Assembly (NCBI RefSeq): GCF_024171765.1
Contig: NZ_JAMTCI010000001.1
Span: forward strand, 2,404,796-2,468,795
Reading direction: 5' to 3'
Origin: Williamsia deligens
GTDB lineage: Bacteria; Actinomycetota; Actinomycetes; Mycobacteriales; Mycobacteriaceae
Length of the DNA: 64,000 bases
The translations under genes were made by a program, and so were the position numbers. Below the pieces are notes generated by a model that did no database searches, had not been told where the DNA came from, and saw nothing but the letters and a program-made list of their open reading frames with translations. Shown here piece by piece: positions 45,304-53,362 of this stretch; position 1 is the stretch's first letter; each line of letters opens with the position of its first letter.

Positions 45304-48300
45304 ATGGGTGCAGGTGCGTGTGACCCGTTCGCCGAGCGCCTCACCCGGCTCATCGTGCTCGCCGGTTCCCCGACGCTGGCTCGGGTCAGCGCAGCCGCGA
45401 ACCGTGTCCCCACCGCGGGCCGGCGGCGGGCGATGACACCGCAACGCATCAGCGACTGGCGTCGGGGAAGGCACCTCCCCGCCGATTTTCCCACCCTCGA
45501 GCCGGTGTTGATCGCGTTGATCGCCGCCGTCGACCGAACCCGGTCCGACGTCGAACCCGCGATCGTGAGCGTCGACGCCTGGCGCGAGTTCTTCGCACAC
45601 GTCACGGCGCGCGACACCACGGTTGGCGAGGACGACCTGCACCCGTCGATCCCCGCGGGGAGACCGCCGTACCGGGGTCTGTCCGAGTACACGACCGACG
45701 ACCACCAGGTGTTCCACGGCCGCAGTCGCGCGGTCGAGGAGCTGGTCGGGCGCATCCGGGCGGTCGCTGCCGACAGGTCGTCGCCGGCCGTGCTCGCCCT
45801 GACAGCCCCGAGCGCGGCGGGGAAGTCGTCGCTGCTCAGCGCCGGACTCATCGGAGGCCGTGCTCTCGACGACGACCCGTCGCCGGCGGGATCGAGATGG
45901 AAGTACCTCCGCGTGGAGCTCGGCGTCGACCCTCGTGCGCAGGTGGAGGACGCGGTGCGCGAGGTCGACCACGAGCGGACCGTCCTCGTCGTGGACCGGC
46001 TCGAACTCGTCCTGGGCGCGGGTGACGCGTCCCGCCGACGCGCATTCGCCGACGCGGTGACAGCCGCGGCAACCGGCGGTGACAGGCCGCGGGTCGTCGT
46101 GGTGCTGACGGTCCGCGCCGACCTGTTCGGTGCCTGCCTCCGCCTGCCGGGGCTCGGAGCACTCCTGGCCCGGCGATCGATGATCCTGCCGCCGATGAAC
46201 GACGCCGAGCTCCGGGAGGTCATCACCGGCCCCGCCCGCGACGCCGGGCTCCGGGTGGAGGCCGGGCTCGCCGACCTCGTCATCACCGACGTCCACCGCG
46301 CGACGGCCCACGACGACCGTGCCGGCCGTCTGCCGCTGCTGTCGCATGTCCTCGCGGCGACATGGACACGGCGGACGCACGCGACGCTCACGGTGGCCGG
46401 CTATCGCGCGGTCGGGGGTGTCGCCGGGTCGGTGTCGCAGGCCGCAGAAGACGCGTGGGCGCGGCTCGACAAGCCAGGGCGCGCCACCGCCACATCGGTC
46501 CTCATGTCCCTGATCCACCTCTACCCGGGCGGGGCGACCTGCGTCGACGTCGACCGAGACGCCCTCATCGCCGCGTTCGACGACACCGACCGCGTGCGCG
46601 CGGTCGTCGACCACCTGACAGCCGCCCGGTTGGTGACGGTGAGCGCGGAGCGGGTCGGGCTGGTCCACGAGTCGCTCCTGGTGGCCTGGCCGCGTCTGGC
46701 CGAATGGATCGAGCGCGACGCGGAGATCGGACCTCTCCGGCAACGAGTTCTCGCCGACGCCCGTGCGTGGGACGCCCACGACCGCCAGCGGCACTTCCTC
46801 TACGTCGGTGCCCGGCTCGCCCAGGCCGCACCGCTCCTGGACCACCGCGACCGGACCGCCGGGCCGCGCAACCGGCTGCTCGACGGGTTCCTCGCCGCCT
46901 CGCAGCGGCGGGAGCGCCGGATCCGACGGGGCCGGCGCGCGGTGACGGCGTCGATCGCCGTCCTGCTGGTCGTGGTGTCGGCGGTGGCCGCCTACGCGGT
47001 GATGGTCGGACGGCAGGCGGTCCACGCCCGTGAGCGTGCCGAGGCGATCGGGCTCATGGCGACCGCCGACAGCCTGCGTGCCGACGACCCGTCGACGTCG
47101 GCCTATCTCACGGCGGCGGCGTATCTCGACCGCCCCGACGACGACGCCCTCGCCCGCCTGTACGCCAGCGAGACCATGCCGATCGCGGGGGCGACAGACG
47201 CGCATCGCGGAACCGTCTACGACGTGGCGGTCGGTCCCCACGGCGACGTCGTCGCCAGCATCGGCTACGACCGGGCGGTCCGGGTGTGGCGGGTCGATGA
47301 CCGGTCGGGCGCGCTGCGGCCCGCGGCGACCGTCCGGGACGCCCACGGCGCCTTCGGCACGTCGGTCGCGATCGACCGGACCGGGACACTGCTCGCCACC
47401 GCCGGCGGGGACGGGGTGGTGCGGCTGTTCGACATCTCCGATCCGTCCGCACCTCGCGAGCGGGGTCGCGTGCGGAGCGCAGGCCCGGCCGCGTACCTGG
47501 CGCGGTTCAGTCCCTCGGGCCCAGTGCTCGCGGTCGCGACGGACGCGGGCACCGCCGAGGTGTGGGACGTACACGACCCCGCCTCCCCGCGGCGGGTGTC
47601 CGAGCTCGTGACGGGGGACGGCGCAGCCGTGCGCGCGGTCGCGTGGGCTCCGGACTCCCGGACGCTGGCGACCGGCGGCGACGACCGGATCACGCGACTG
47701 TGGGACGTCTCGTCACCCGCGGCCCCGCGCCTACGCACGGTCGTCGCGGCAGACGTCCGACGCACCGTCCACGCACTGGCCTTCAGCCCCGACGGCACCA
47801 GGCTCGCAGTCGGCGACGACGACCCTGCGGTCCTGGTGTACCGGCTCGACGACGGCCCCACACCCCGCGCTCTGGGTGCGCCGATCGACGTGAACACCGA
47901 CGCGGTGTGGTCGGTGATGTTCGCGCCGGACTCACGGACCCTGGCCGTCGGGAGTTTCGACGGCACCATCCGCCGGTGGGACACCGGGGGCCCGCCGAGG
48001 GAGATCGGGCAGCCCATGTCGATCACATCCGGCGCGGTGGCTGCCATCGCCTACACCCCCGACGGTTCGCGGATCGTCGCCGGTGGATCGGACGGTCGGA
48101 TCCGGATGTGGCGACCCCCGTCGACGCCCGTTCTGATCCACGACGGCGCCATCACCGGACTCGCCCTCGCTCGGTCTGCCGGTGTCGCCGCGACAGTGGG
48201 TTCCGACGGTCGGTTCAGCATCTCGCGTATCGGATCCGCAGGGACCGGGGGACGGTCGCTCGCTCAGCTCTCCTCGATCGGGATCGGCACCTCCGACGCC

Positions 48301-49164
48301 CAGCCGGATGTCGCAATCCGCGACGACGGCTCACTCACCGCGGTGGCCGGTGGTGGTTCCAGCAGACTGTCCCTGTATGACACGACCGACCCCACGCAAC
48401 TGCGGGCGGTGGGGCCGTCGTTGCCGTTGTCGACGCGATATCTGCAGAGGGTCAGCGCCATGGGTAGAGACCGTCTCGTCGTCGCCGACTCCGATTACAG
48501 CGTGCGTCTGGTCGACGTCCGCGACCCTCACCGGACGTCCTGGGGCGGTCCGTCATTGATGGGCCCGGGATCGTTCGTCGAGTCGATCGCGGCGAGTTCT
48601 GATGGGAGGGCGGTCTGGGTCGGATTCGCGGACGGTTCGATCCGCGGGTGGGACGTGAGTGATGCGTCCCGGCCGCGTCCCGGACCCGTGCTGCTCGGGC
48701 ATCGAGGGCGGGTTCGGTCCGTCGCGCTGTCGCGTGACGACCACGTCCTGGTCTCGGGGGGCGACGATCAGACTCTGCGGGTGTGGGACCTGTCGTCGGG
48801 TACCGCTGCGACGCGGTCGGTCCCGGCTGCGGTGGGGGCACTGGCGGTCTCACCGGACGGGTCGACGATAGCGGTGACGACCGCCGACGCCGGTGTCCGG
48901 CTCTTCCGCGCCGCCGGGGTCGACGCCCCCCGGCCGCTGTCGGGCAGCTCGATCGCCGCGCGGTCGGCCGGGGAGACGGTCGAGACGGCGTTCGACGCCC
49001 ACGGTGGCCTGATCGCGACGAGCGGCCCGGCCGTCCAGCTGTGGACGCTGGACGGCCGGGCCGACCTGGCACGCATCTGTGCGGGGACCACCGGCACGGT
49101 CACGCCACAGGGGTGGTCGGCGCTTGCTCTGGGGTCGATCCGTCAGCCCACGTCCTGCGGATGA
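45304..49164 (+). CDS. STAND NTPase with HTH and WD40 propeller
   Basis: 1286 residues. An N-terminal helix-turn-helix-like segment (about 1-75, PQRISDWRRGRHLPADFPTLE) precedes an nSTAND1-type NTPase: entry motif YRGLSEYTTDDHQVFHGR, Walker A APSAAGKSSLL at about 167-177, Walker B TVLVVDRLELV. One membrane helix lies at about 547-569 (ASIAVLLVVVSAVAAYAVMVG). From about 625 to the end at least a dozen WD40-type repeats follow (LLATAGGDGVVRLFDIS, LATGGDDRITRLWDVS, LVSGGDDQTLRVWDLS), enough for two propellers. Such proteins are signalling switches; some STAND proteins defend against phage, but most actinobacterial WD40-STAND proteins have no known role. Its last 22 nt overlap the convergent gene at 49143. 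Confidence 0.85.
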   Translation: MGAGACDPFAERLTRLIVLAGSPTLARVSAAANRVPTAGRRRAMTPQRISDWRRGRHLPADFPTLEPVLIALIAAVDRTRSDVEPAIVSVDAWREFFAHVTARDTTVGEDDLHPSIPAGRPPYRGLSEYTTDDHQVFHGRSRAVEELVGRIRAVAADRSSPAVLALTAPSAAGKSSLLSAGLIGGRALDDDPSPAGSRWKYLRVELGVDPRAQVEDAVREVDHERTVLVVDRLELVLGAGDASRRRAFADAVTAAATGGDRPRVVVVLTVRADLFGACLRLPGLGALLARRSMILPPMNDAELREVITGPARDAGLRVEAGLADLVITDVHRATAHDDRAGRLPLLSHVLAATWTRRTHATLTVAGYRAVGGVAGSVSQAAEDAWARLDKPGRATATSVLMSLIHLYPGGATCVDVDRDALIAAFDDTDRVRAVVDHLTAARLVTVSAERVGLVHESLLVAWPRLAEWIERDAEIGPLRQRVLADARAWDAHDRQRHFLYVGARLAQAAPLLDHRDRTAGPRNRLLDGFLAASQRRERRIRRGRRAVTASIAVLLVVVSAVAAYAVMVGRQAVHARERAEAIGLMATADSLRADDPSTSAYLTAAAYLDRPDDDALARLYASETMPIAGATDAHRGTVYDVAVGPHGDVVASIGYDRAVRVWRVDDRSGALRPAATVRDAHGAFGTSVAIDRTGTLLATAGGDGVVRLFDISDPSAPRERGRVRSAGPAAYLARFSPSGPVLAVATDAGTAEVWDVHDPASPRRVSELVTGDGAAVRAVAWAPDSRTLATGGDDRITRLWDVSSPAAPRLRTVVAADVRRTVHALAFSPDGTRLAVGDDDPAVLVYRLDDGPTPRALGAPIDVNTDAVWSVMFAPDSRTLAVGSFDGTIRRWDTGGPPREIGQPMSITSGAVAAIAYTPDGSRIVAGGSDGRIRMWRPPSTPVLIHDGAITGLALARSAGVAATVGSDGRFSISRIGSAGTGGRSLAQLSSIGIGTSDAQPDVAIRDDGSLTAVAGGGSSRLSLYDTTDPTQLRAVGPSLPLSTRYLQRVSAMGRDRLVVADSDYSVRLVDVRDPHRTSWGGPSLMGPGSFVESIAASSDGRAVWVGFADGSIRGWDVSDASRPRPGPVLLGHRGRVRSVALSRDDHVLVSGGDDQTLRVWDLSSGTAATRSVPAAVGALAVSPDGSTIAVTTADAGVRLFRAAGVDAPRPLSGSSIAARSAGETVETAFDAHGGLIATSGPAVQLWTLDGRADLARICAGTTGTVTPQGWSALALGSIRQPTSCG

Positions 49165-49670
49165 CGATCGGTGGTCCGGACTGCCGGCGCCGCCCGCAGC
49201 CACGACCGCGTGCGCGGCAGGGCGACGCTCGCGAGGATCACGACACCGCAGGCGACTTGTAGGGCGCGGGGCGTGGTGAGCCACCAGGGTCCGCCGTCGA
49301 CGACCCAGTAGCCGTATCCGATGACGGTGATCAGTCCGTAGGCGACGACGACGGTCAGGGCATGCGATGACCTCTCGACGACGTATTCGACGAGTCGCGT
49401 GAAGGAGAACACCCAGAAGAGGGCGAACACACAGCGGACCCCGATGCCGATGTAGATGCCGAGCACCTCGCCGGGTGGCGCATCGGCGCGGGTCGCCCAC
49501 CCGTGGTCGGCGAGGAACCAGTCGACGTAGGCGGGCGCGAGCGCCACCGACACGGCCAGTTGGACGAGCGACAACGCGAACAGCGCACACACCGAGGCGA
49601 GGATCAGTCTGACCCCGACGGCGTCGGCAGCGCGCCATCCTGACCGCAGGGCTGTCACGAGTTTGCGCAT
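49143..49670 (-). CDS. Four-helix membrane protein of unknown function, end of the RiPP-like operon
   Basis: 175 residues. ATG 49670 is preceded at ideal spacing by GGAGG, so an upstream in-frame start at 49718 is rejected. Four hydrophobic segments: about 19-45, 68-92 (GIYIGIGVRCVFALFWVFSF), 104-122 and 132-152. Basic C-terminus. I do not recognise the family. It follows the 59-residue membrane protein by 22 nt and may be the last gene of the operon starting at 52655. Export or immunity would fit the context but nothing in the sequence proves either. Confidence 0.65.
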   Translation of the reverse strand: MRKLVTALRSGWRAADAVGVRLILASVCALFALSLVQLAVSVALAPAYVDWFLADHGWATRADAPPGEVLGIYIGIGVRCVFALFWVFSFTRLVEYVVERSSHALTVVVAYGLITVIGYGYWVVDGGPWWLTTPRALQVACGVVILASVALPRTRSWLRAAPAVRTTDRHPQDVG

Positions 49671-49692
49671 CACGACCTCCAGGACGGGGTGC

Positions 49693-49872
49693 CTAGGACT
49701 TGTGCACCGTCTCGGCACGCCACCAGATGCCGATGGCCACGAGACCGAGGATCACGGGCAGCGCGATGTAGATCGGGGACGGCGCCCCACCGACCACGAT
49801 GGCGATGAGCGCGATGACCGCGAACACGCCCAGGAGACCGGCTTTGGCGTACTCGACTCCGAGTCGGGACAT
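49693..49872 (-). CDS. 59-residue two-helix membrane protein
   Basis: A short gene with a strong ribosome site (GAGGAGAGGAG about 8 nt before ATG 49872). The product starts MSRLGVEYAKAGLLGVFAV and has two hydrophobic segments, about 11-27 and 33-49, joined by GGAPSPIY, and a short charged tail (WWRAETVHKS). Length, helix pair and position 75 nt after the WRFF-motif gene suggest an accessory or immunity protein of the operon. No family recognised. TAG stop at 49693. Confidence 0.7.
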   Translation of the reverse strand: MSRLGVEYAKAGLLGVFAVIALIAIVVGGAPSPIYIALPVILGLVAIGIWWRAETVHKS

Positions 49873-49947
49873 TCTTCGAACTCCTCTCCTCCGTGCGGCC
49901 GTGAGGCCGCGACGATGTCGTTAGTCTGACAAACTTCGTCGGCTGCG

Positions 49948-50511
49948 TCAGGTCGGGACGGGCTCCGCCGACGACGCCCTCGGGCAGTCCAAGAACCGTG
50001 ACACCAGGACGGGCTGGAGCAGCGAGGTCGTGGGCCCGGGCCGGGACGTCAGCAACAGGAACTGCACCTGCGCCGGGTCGCCGAACCGCGACGCCGCGTG
50101 GATCACGTGATCGGCGAGGAGGCGGTACGGCGGCGACGAGGCGATCGCGTCGAAGTCGCCGTCGTGGGAGACGGCGAGCATCTTGAGCTGTTGCGTCGCG
50201 TCGAACAGGGCCTTCGGTCCCCGCGTGCCCGGGTTCCACAGTGGCGCCCACCACGGTCGGTCGACGCTCAGCTCGACCTCCTCCCATTCCGCTGTGGGCG
50301 ACCCCTCGACCGCCGGCCGGGTGAACAGGTGGATGTCGTCCACACCCGGGTTGGGGCCGAAGAACCGCCATGTGGGGGTCTCGCCGGCCCAGGGCGCGAC
50401 ACGTCGCGCCGTCGCGTGCTGGTCGGGCAGGTTGTCGACGGCGGTGAGCACGAGGTGGCCGGCCACGGTGCCGACGGCCGCACCCGCGATCACGTCGCGC
50501 AGCCGGGTCAT
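49948..50511 (-). CDS. Membrane-anchored WRFF-motif protein, SdpA-like
   Basis: 187 residues. One membrane helix at about 7-27, then a soluble domain starting with TPTWRFFGPNPGVDDIHLFTR (about 46-66). A single anchor followed by a W-x-F-F-x-(P/S) motif recalls SdpA, which with the HTTM protein SdpB matures the SdpC toxin in Bacillus; here too the gene is linked to an HTTM protein. Start ATG 50511 overlaps the stop of the hydrolase gene by 4 nt, so the two are cotranslated. The SdpA similarity is judged by eye and is weak; membership of a linaridin-associated membrane family is an alternative. Confidence 0.6.
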   Translation of the reverse strand: MTRLRDVIAGAAVGTVAGHLVLTAVDNLPDQHATARRVAPWAGETPTWRFFGPNPGVDDIHLFTRPAVEGSPTAEWEEVELSVDRPWWAPLWNPGTRGPKALFDATQQLKMLAVSHDGDFDAIASSPPYRLLADHVIHAASRFGDPAQVQFLLLTSRPGPTTSLLQPVLVSRFLDCPRASSAEPVPT

Positions 50512-51476
50512 GAGGCCACCTCCTCGACCGATCGGACGCAGGTGCCGGTGTACCACCGCTCGAGTTGGTCGGCGACGGTCTCGGCGTGCCGCCGGAACCC
50601 GAGGATCGACCGGTGGCCGGCGCCGTGCACCACCTGGTGGGTCGCACCGAGTCCGTCGGCGAGCGAACGCTGTGCGCGCATGTGCGCCGTCGAGCCCTCG
50701 TGGCTGTTCGACGCACTCAGCACGAGGGTCGGGGGCAGCGGGCTGCGGGACAGCGCCGACGCCGCCTCCGAGAACCGTCGGTACTCGCGCGTCGCGGTGC
50801 GCACGGTGCGGGTGTCGACGACGAACCTGGCGAACCGCTGCTGCACCGACGAGCGGTGGTCGACCTCGTCGAGGACCGGGTTGGCCACGGTCGTGGTGCC
50901 CAGCACCGCCCCGACCATCTCGAGGTGCATCGACTGCATGATGCGTCCGCGCCGCTCCGGGTCCGACCACACCGCGTCGAGAAGGGACGGATCGGTGCTG
51001 TCGACGAGGCAGACGCCGACGACGCGTCGCGCCAGGTCCGGGGTGTGGGCGAGCGCCGCACGCACCGCCATCCCACCGATGGAGTGCGCGAGGAGCACCA
51101 CCGGCCGCGAACCGTCGAACTCGCGCCGCAGGATGCCCTGGATCAGGGCGCCCGGGTCGCTTGTCGCCGTCGTCGCGCCGTACCCAGCGCGGTGGTAGGC
51201 GACCACGCTCGTCGACGACGACAGCGCCTCGGCGACCCAGTCCCAGCACTCGAGGGGGGCGCCGAGACCGTTCTCGCACACGACGATCGGGCCGTCGCGG
51301 TGGTCCGCCCCCCACGTGCGGTACTCGACGCGCCCGTCGCCGAGATCGAACACCGTGTTGCCGGACCGTGCCTGCTCCCGCAGCTCGCGTTCCGAGCGGC
51401 GGTGCGACGCGGCGCGGGTCGCCCACAATCCGAGGACTCCGGCGAGTCCACCGCCCAGCAGCGTCTCGACGCTCAT
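50508..51476 (-). CDS. Membrane-anchored alpha/beta hydrolase, candidate LinH-type
   Basis: 322 residues. A short N-terminal hydrophobic segment (about 6-20) then an alpha/beta hydrolase fold: oxyanion region CENGLGAPLECWDWV, nucleophile S132 in LLAHSIGGMAV (A-H-S-I-G), and catalytic H288 in HGAGHRSILGF. The first Gly of the usual G-x-S-x-G is Ala. An alpha/beta-hydrolase-fold protein is a conserved component of linaridin clusters (CypH/LegH type), so a role in peptide modification is proposed from its place beside the 68-residue peptide; an ordinary esterase is the alternative. Its start overlaps the HTTM gene stop and its stop overlaps the next start, each by 4 nt. Confidence 0.75.
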   Translation of the reverse strand: MSVETLLGGGLAGVLGLWATRAASHRRSERELREQARSGNTVFDLGDGRVEYRTWGADHRDGPIVVCENGLGAPLECWDWVAEALSSSTSVVAYHRAGYGATTATSDPGALIQGILRREFDGSRPVVLLAHSIGGMAVRAALAHTPDLARRVVGVCLVDSTDPSLLDAVWSDPERRGRIMQSMHLEMVGAVLGTTTVANPVLDEVDHRSSVQQRFARFVVDTRTVRTATREYRRFSEAASALSRSPLPPTLVLSASNSHEGSTAHMRAQRSLADGLGATHQVVHGAGHRSILGFRRHAETVADQLERWYTGTCVRSVEEVAS

Positions 51477-52348
51477 GCCGCGACCTCCGTCACCGTCTCC
51501 GCGCCACCCCGCAGCAGACGCAGCGCGGGCGTCGTCGGCGTGGCGCCACGCGCTGCCAGCACGTACTCGGTCGCCGGATGCGTCGCCGAGAACGCCCAGA
51601 TGAAGCGGGGCAGACCCATGAAGTGCCCGATCGCCAGGTGGAACACCTTCGCGAAGGCGAGGACCGGACGACTGAGGCGCTCAGGCAGCAGATAGACGAC
51701 CGGGAACGCCGTCTCCCACAGGATGGTCTGCCAGCAGATCACCGTCCCCAGGAACGGCATCCGTTCCAGAAGTCGGCTCACGCGCGGGTCGCCGTACATG
51801 GACGTACGCATGACGCCCGCGAACGCCCGACCCGATCGCCAGTCCGAGGACACCAGCTTGATGAGTCCCGAGGCGGCGTACGAGATCGCCAGCTGCGCGT
51901 TGACCGCGCGCAGGAAGAGGTCGTCGGCGCGGTCGGGGTCGGCGACGACGCCGCTGATCGCGTCGTAGCCCTGGATGACGCGCTGCATCTGGTCGGACCC
52001 GTCCCGACCGTAGGGGTTTCGTTGCGCCGAGAGGTTCGCCACCAGCGTCGAGGTGGCAGCCGACGCGATGCGGACCGGACGCCGGTCGGCGAACGCGAGC
52101 GTCGCGAGGCCACAGACGAGGTCGGCGGCAGACAGCACGGTGGCGGTGCGCGGGTGATCCAGGATCTTGGCGAGTCGACGACTGCGACGGGCCAGTGGTG
52201 CGTTGGTGGCGACGGCCTGACCCCGGAGGATCCCGTCGTCGGCGTACAGATGTGTGCGGGCGAGCGACTCGGCGGCGTTCACCGTCTGACCCACGGCGGC
52301 GACACGGCGGACCCGTGCCGCGGCGTGGGCGGCGCTGCGAACGGACAT
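51473..52348 (-). CDS. HTTM/SdpB-like multi-helix membrane protein
   Basis: 291 residues. Several hydrophobic segments in the second half and a central signature of the HTTM (horizontally transferred transmembrane) family: LFLRAVNAQLAISYAASGLI followed by KLVSSDWRSGRAF, plus WQTILWETAFPVVY and AKVFHLAIGHFMGLP with conserved His residues. HTTM proteins include the vitamin K gamma-carboxylase relatives and SdpB. ATG 52348 is chosen because AGGAG lies 5-6 nt upstream; GTG 52354 is too close to it. First enzyme-like gene after the peptide and hairpin; its stop overlaps the hydrolase start. Substrate unknown; a membrane step in peptide maturation is the inference. Confidence 0.75.
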   Translation of the reverse strand: MSVRSAAHAAARVRRVAAVGQTVNAAESLARTHLYADDGILRGQAVATNAPLARRSRRLAKILDHPRTATVLSAADLVCGLATLAFADRRPVRIASAATSTLVANLSAQRNPYGRDGSDQMQRVIQGYDAISGVVADPDRADDLFLRAVNAQLAISYAASGLIKLVSSDWRSGRAFAGVMRTSMYGDPRVSRLLERMPFLGTVICWQTILWETAFPVVYLLPERLSRPVLAFAKVFHLAIGHFMGLPRFIWAFSATHPATEYVLAARGATPTTPALRLLRGGAETVTEVAA

Positions 52349-52391
52349 CCTCACTCCTGAGGTCGATGGGAGATGCGTCGGGTCGGCGCGA

Positions 52392-52437
52392 CTCCCGGCC
52401 GCGCACGCCGACCACGAGGGTCGGCCGCGGCCGGGAG
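52392..52437 (-). terminator. Strong hairpin between peptide gene and HTTM gene, probable attenuator
   Basis: A 12-bp stem (52392-52403 with 52426-52437, CTCCCGGCCGCG/CGCGGCCGGGAG) is extended by 7 more base pairs (52407-52413 with 52419-52425) across a 3-nt bulge; loop of 5 nt. It begins 12 nt after the peptide stop in the direction of transcription. Such a hairpin would let the peptide be made in excess over the downstream proteins. Confidence 0.75.
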
Positions 52438-52448
52438 CGCGGTCCGGG

Positions 52449-52655
52449 TCAGCTGTTCGCGGCGTTGGCCGCGTTGACGACCGCGGTGGTGGCGTTCAGG
52501 GTGGCGGTCACGAGCGCGATGTCCTCGGGCGTGGTGACGACGGTCGCCGGCGTGGTCATGACGGGCGCCGAGGCGTCGGCTCCGGTCAGGCCCGGCTGGA
52601 CGTCGGCGAAGGCGCCGTTGACGGTCGCGGCGAGTGCACCGTTGGTGAACTGCAT
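52449..52655 (-). CDS. 68-residue peptide, candidate linaridin-type RiPP precursor
   Basis: Start ATG 52655 is fixed by GGAGGAGA just upstream. The product begins MQFTNGALAATVNGAFADVQ, has PVMTTP at 31-36, and ends LNATTAVVNAANAANS. It has no Lys, Arg, His, Cys, Trp or Tyr and a net charge near -4, unlike any housekeeping protein. PxxxTP is the motif at the leader/core border of linaridins such as cypemycin (PAMATP there). The putative core (37-68) holds seven Thr, candidates for dehydration to dehydrobutyrine. No signal peptide or double-glycine leader. The operon context (HTTM protein, alpha/beta hydrolase) supports a modified peptide. No methyltransferase or ABC exporter is adjacent, so the assignment is open; an unmodified bacteriocin or surface peptide is the alternative. 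Confidence 0.65.
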   Translation of the reverse strand: MQFTNGALAATVNGAFADVQPGLTGADASAPVMTTPATVVTTPEDIALVTATLNATTAVVNAANAANS

Positions 52656-52868
52656 GGACTTCTCCTCCACGTGTGTTTTCCGGTCGCCCCCGGCATTCCG
52701 ACCGGCGGCGGCCACCGAGCTCCGGCGGCACCTCGAGGATCCCCCGCACAGGTGGACGGTTCCAGCCTCATCGGGAATCGCCGCAGGTCAGGCGGCATGA
52801 CCGGAAATCCGGACCGGCGACGCCGGTGGTCCGGCGAGGCTGTCCGGGCCCCCGAGTACGGTGCGCGC

Positions 52869-53360
52869 ATGGGGACCGACCGGGGGCGGGAAGCGCTCTA
52901 CGCCGCGGAACGGATGGCGCACCTGGTGTTCGAGGCGCCCGGGACCGGGGCACAGATCGGCGGCGTCCCGGTGACCGTCCCGCCGGAGGCTCGGTTCGGT
53001 TCGGTCGAGTCGGTGGCCGCGCACGTCGAGCGGGTGCTGGCCCGCCCGTCGGTGCGCGAGCGGTTCCCCCGTGCCGTCGAGCCTGTCGTCGTCCGCGCCC
53101 GCCGTGGACCGAGGAGTGCCCATTACGAGGCGGGTCCACCGGCGGTGATCGCGGTGCCGGAGGACCGCGAGGGACGGTGGGCGCTACGGGAGCTGGTGGT
53201 GCTGCACGAACTGGCACACCACCTCGACGACAGTGGGGGAGCGGCACACGGTCCGGCGTTCGCGACCACGCTCATCGACCTCGTCGCCGACGTCGTCGGG
53301 CCGGAGGCCGGGTGGATCTACCGCGTGCTGTTCACCGAGAGCGACGTCCCGATCGGCTGA
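52869..53360 (+). CDS. HEXXH metallohydrolase, TIGR04338/Rv0185-like
   Basis: 163 residues from ATG 52869. Zinc motif HELAHHL at about 117-123 in LRELVVLHELAHHLDDSGGAAHGPAF, with a second-shell HGPAF that could give the third ligand. Family members are short actinobacterial proteins of unknown substrate, often annotated as metallohydrolases. Divergent from the peptide gene with a 213-nt gap, so the two could be co-regulated; removal of a leader peptide is possible but unsupported by any direct sign. The frame is open upstream (to 52671), but that part crosses the peptide promoter region and shows no family match. Confidence 0.8.
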   Translation: MGTDRGREALYAAERMAHLVFEAPGTGAQIGGVPVTVPPEARFGSVESVAAHVERVLARPSVRERFPRAVEPVVVRARRGPRSAHYEAGPPAVIAVPEDREGRWALRELVVLHELAHHLDDSGGAAHGPAFATTLIDLVADVVGPEAGWIYRVLFTESDVPIG

Positions 53361-53362
53361 GT

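Noticed and set aside
49673-49718. Upstream start for the four-helix membrane protein at 49718
   Set aside because: It would run into the 59-residue gene on the same strand, while ATG 49670 has a perfect GGAGG site.
52449-52655. SdpC-type toxin or signal-peptide-bearing secreted peptide
   Set aside because: SdpC-like toxins are larger and have a signal peptide; this peptide has neither a basic N-terminus nor a hydrophobic signal core.
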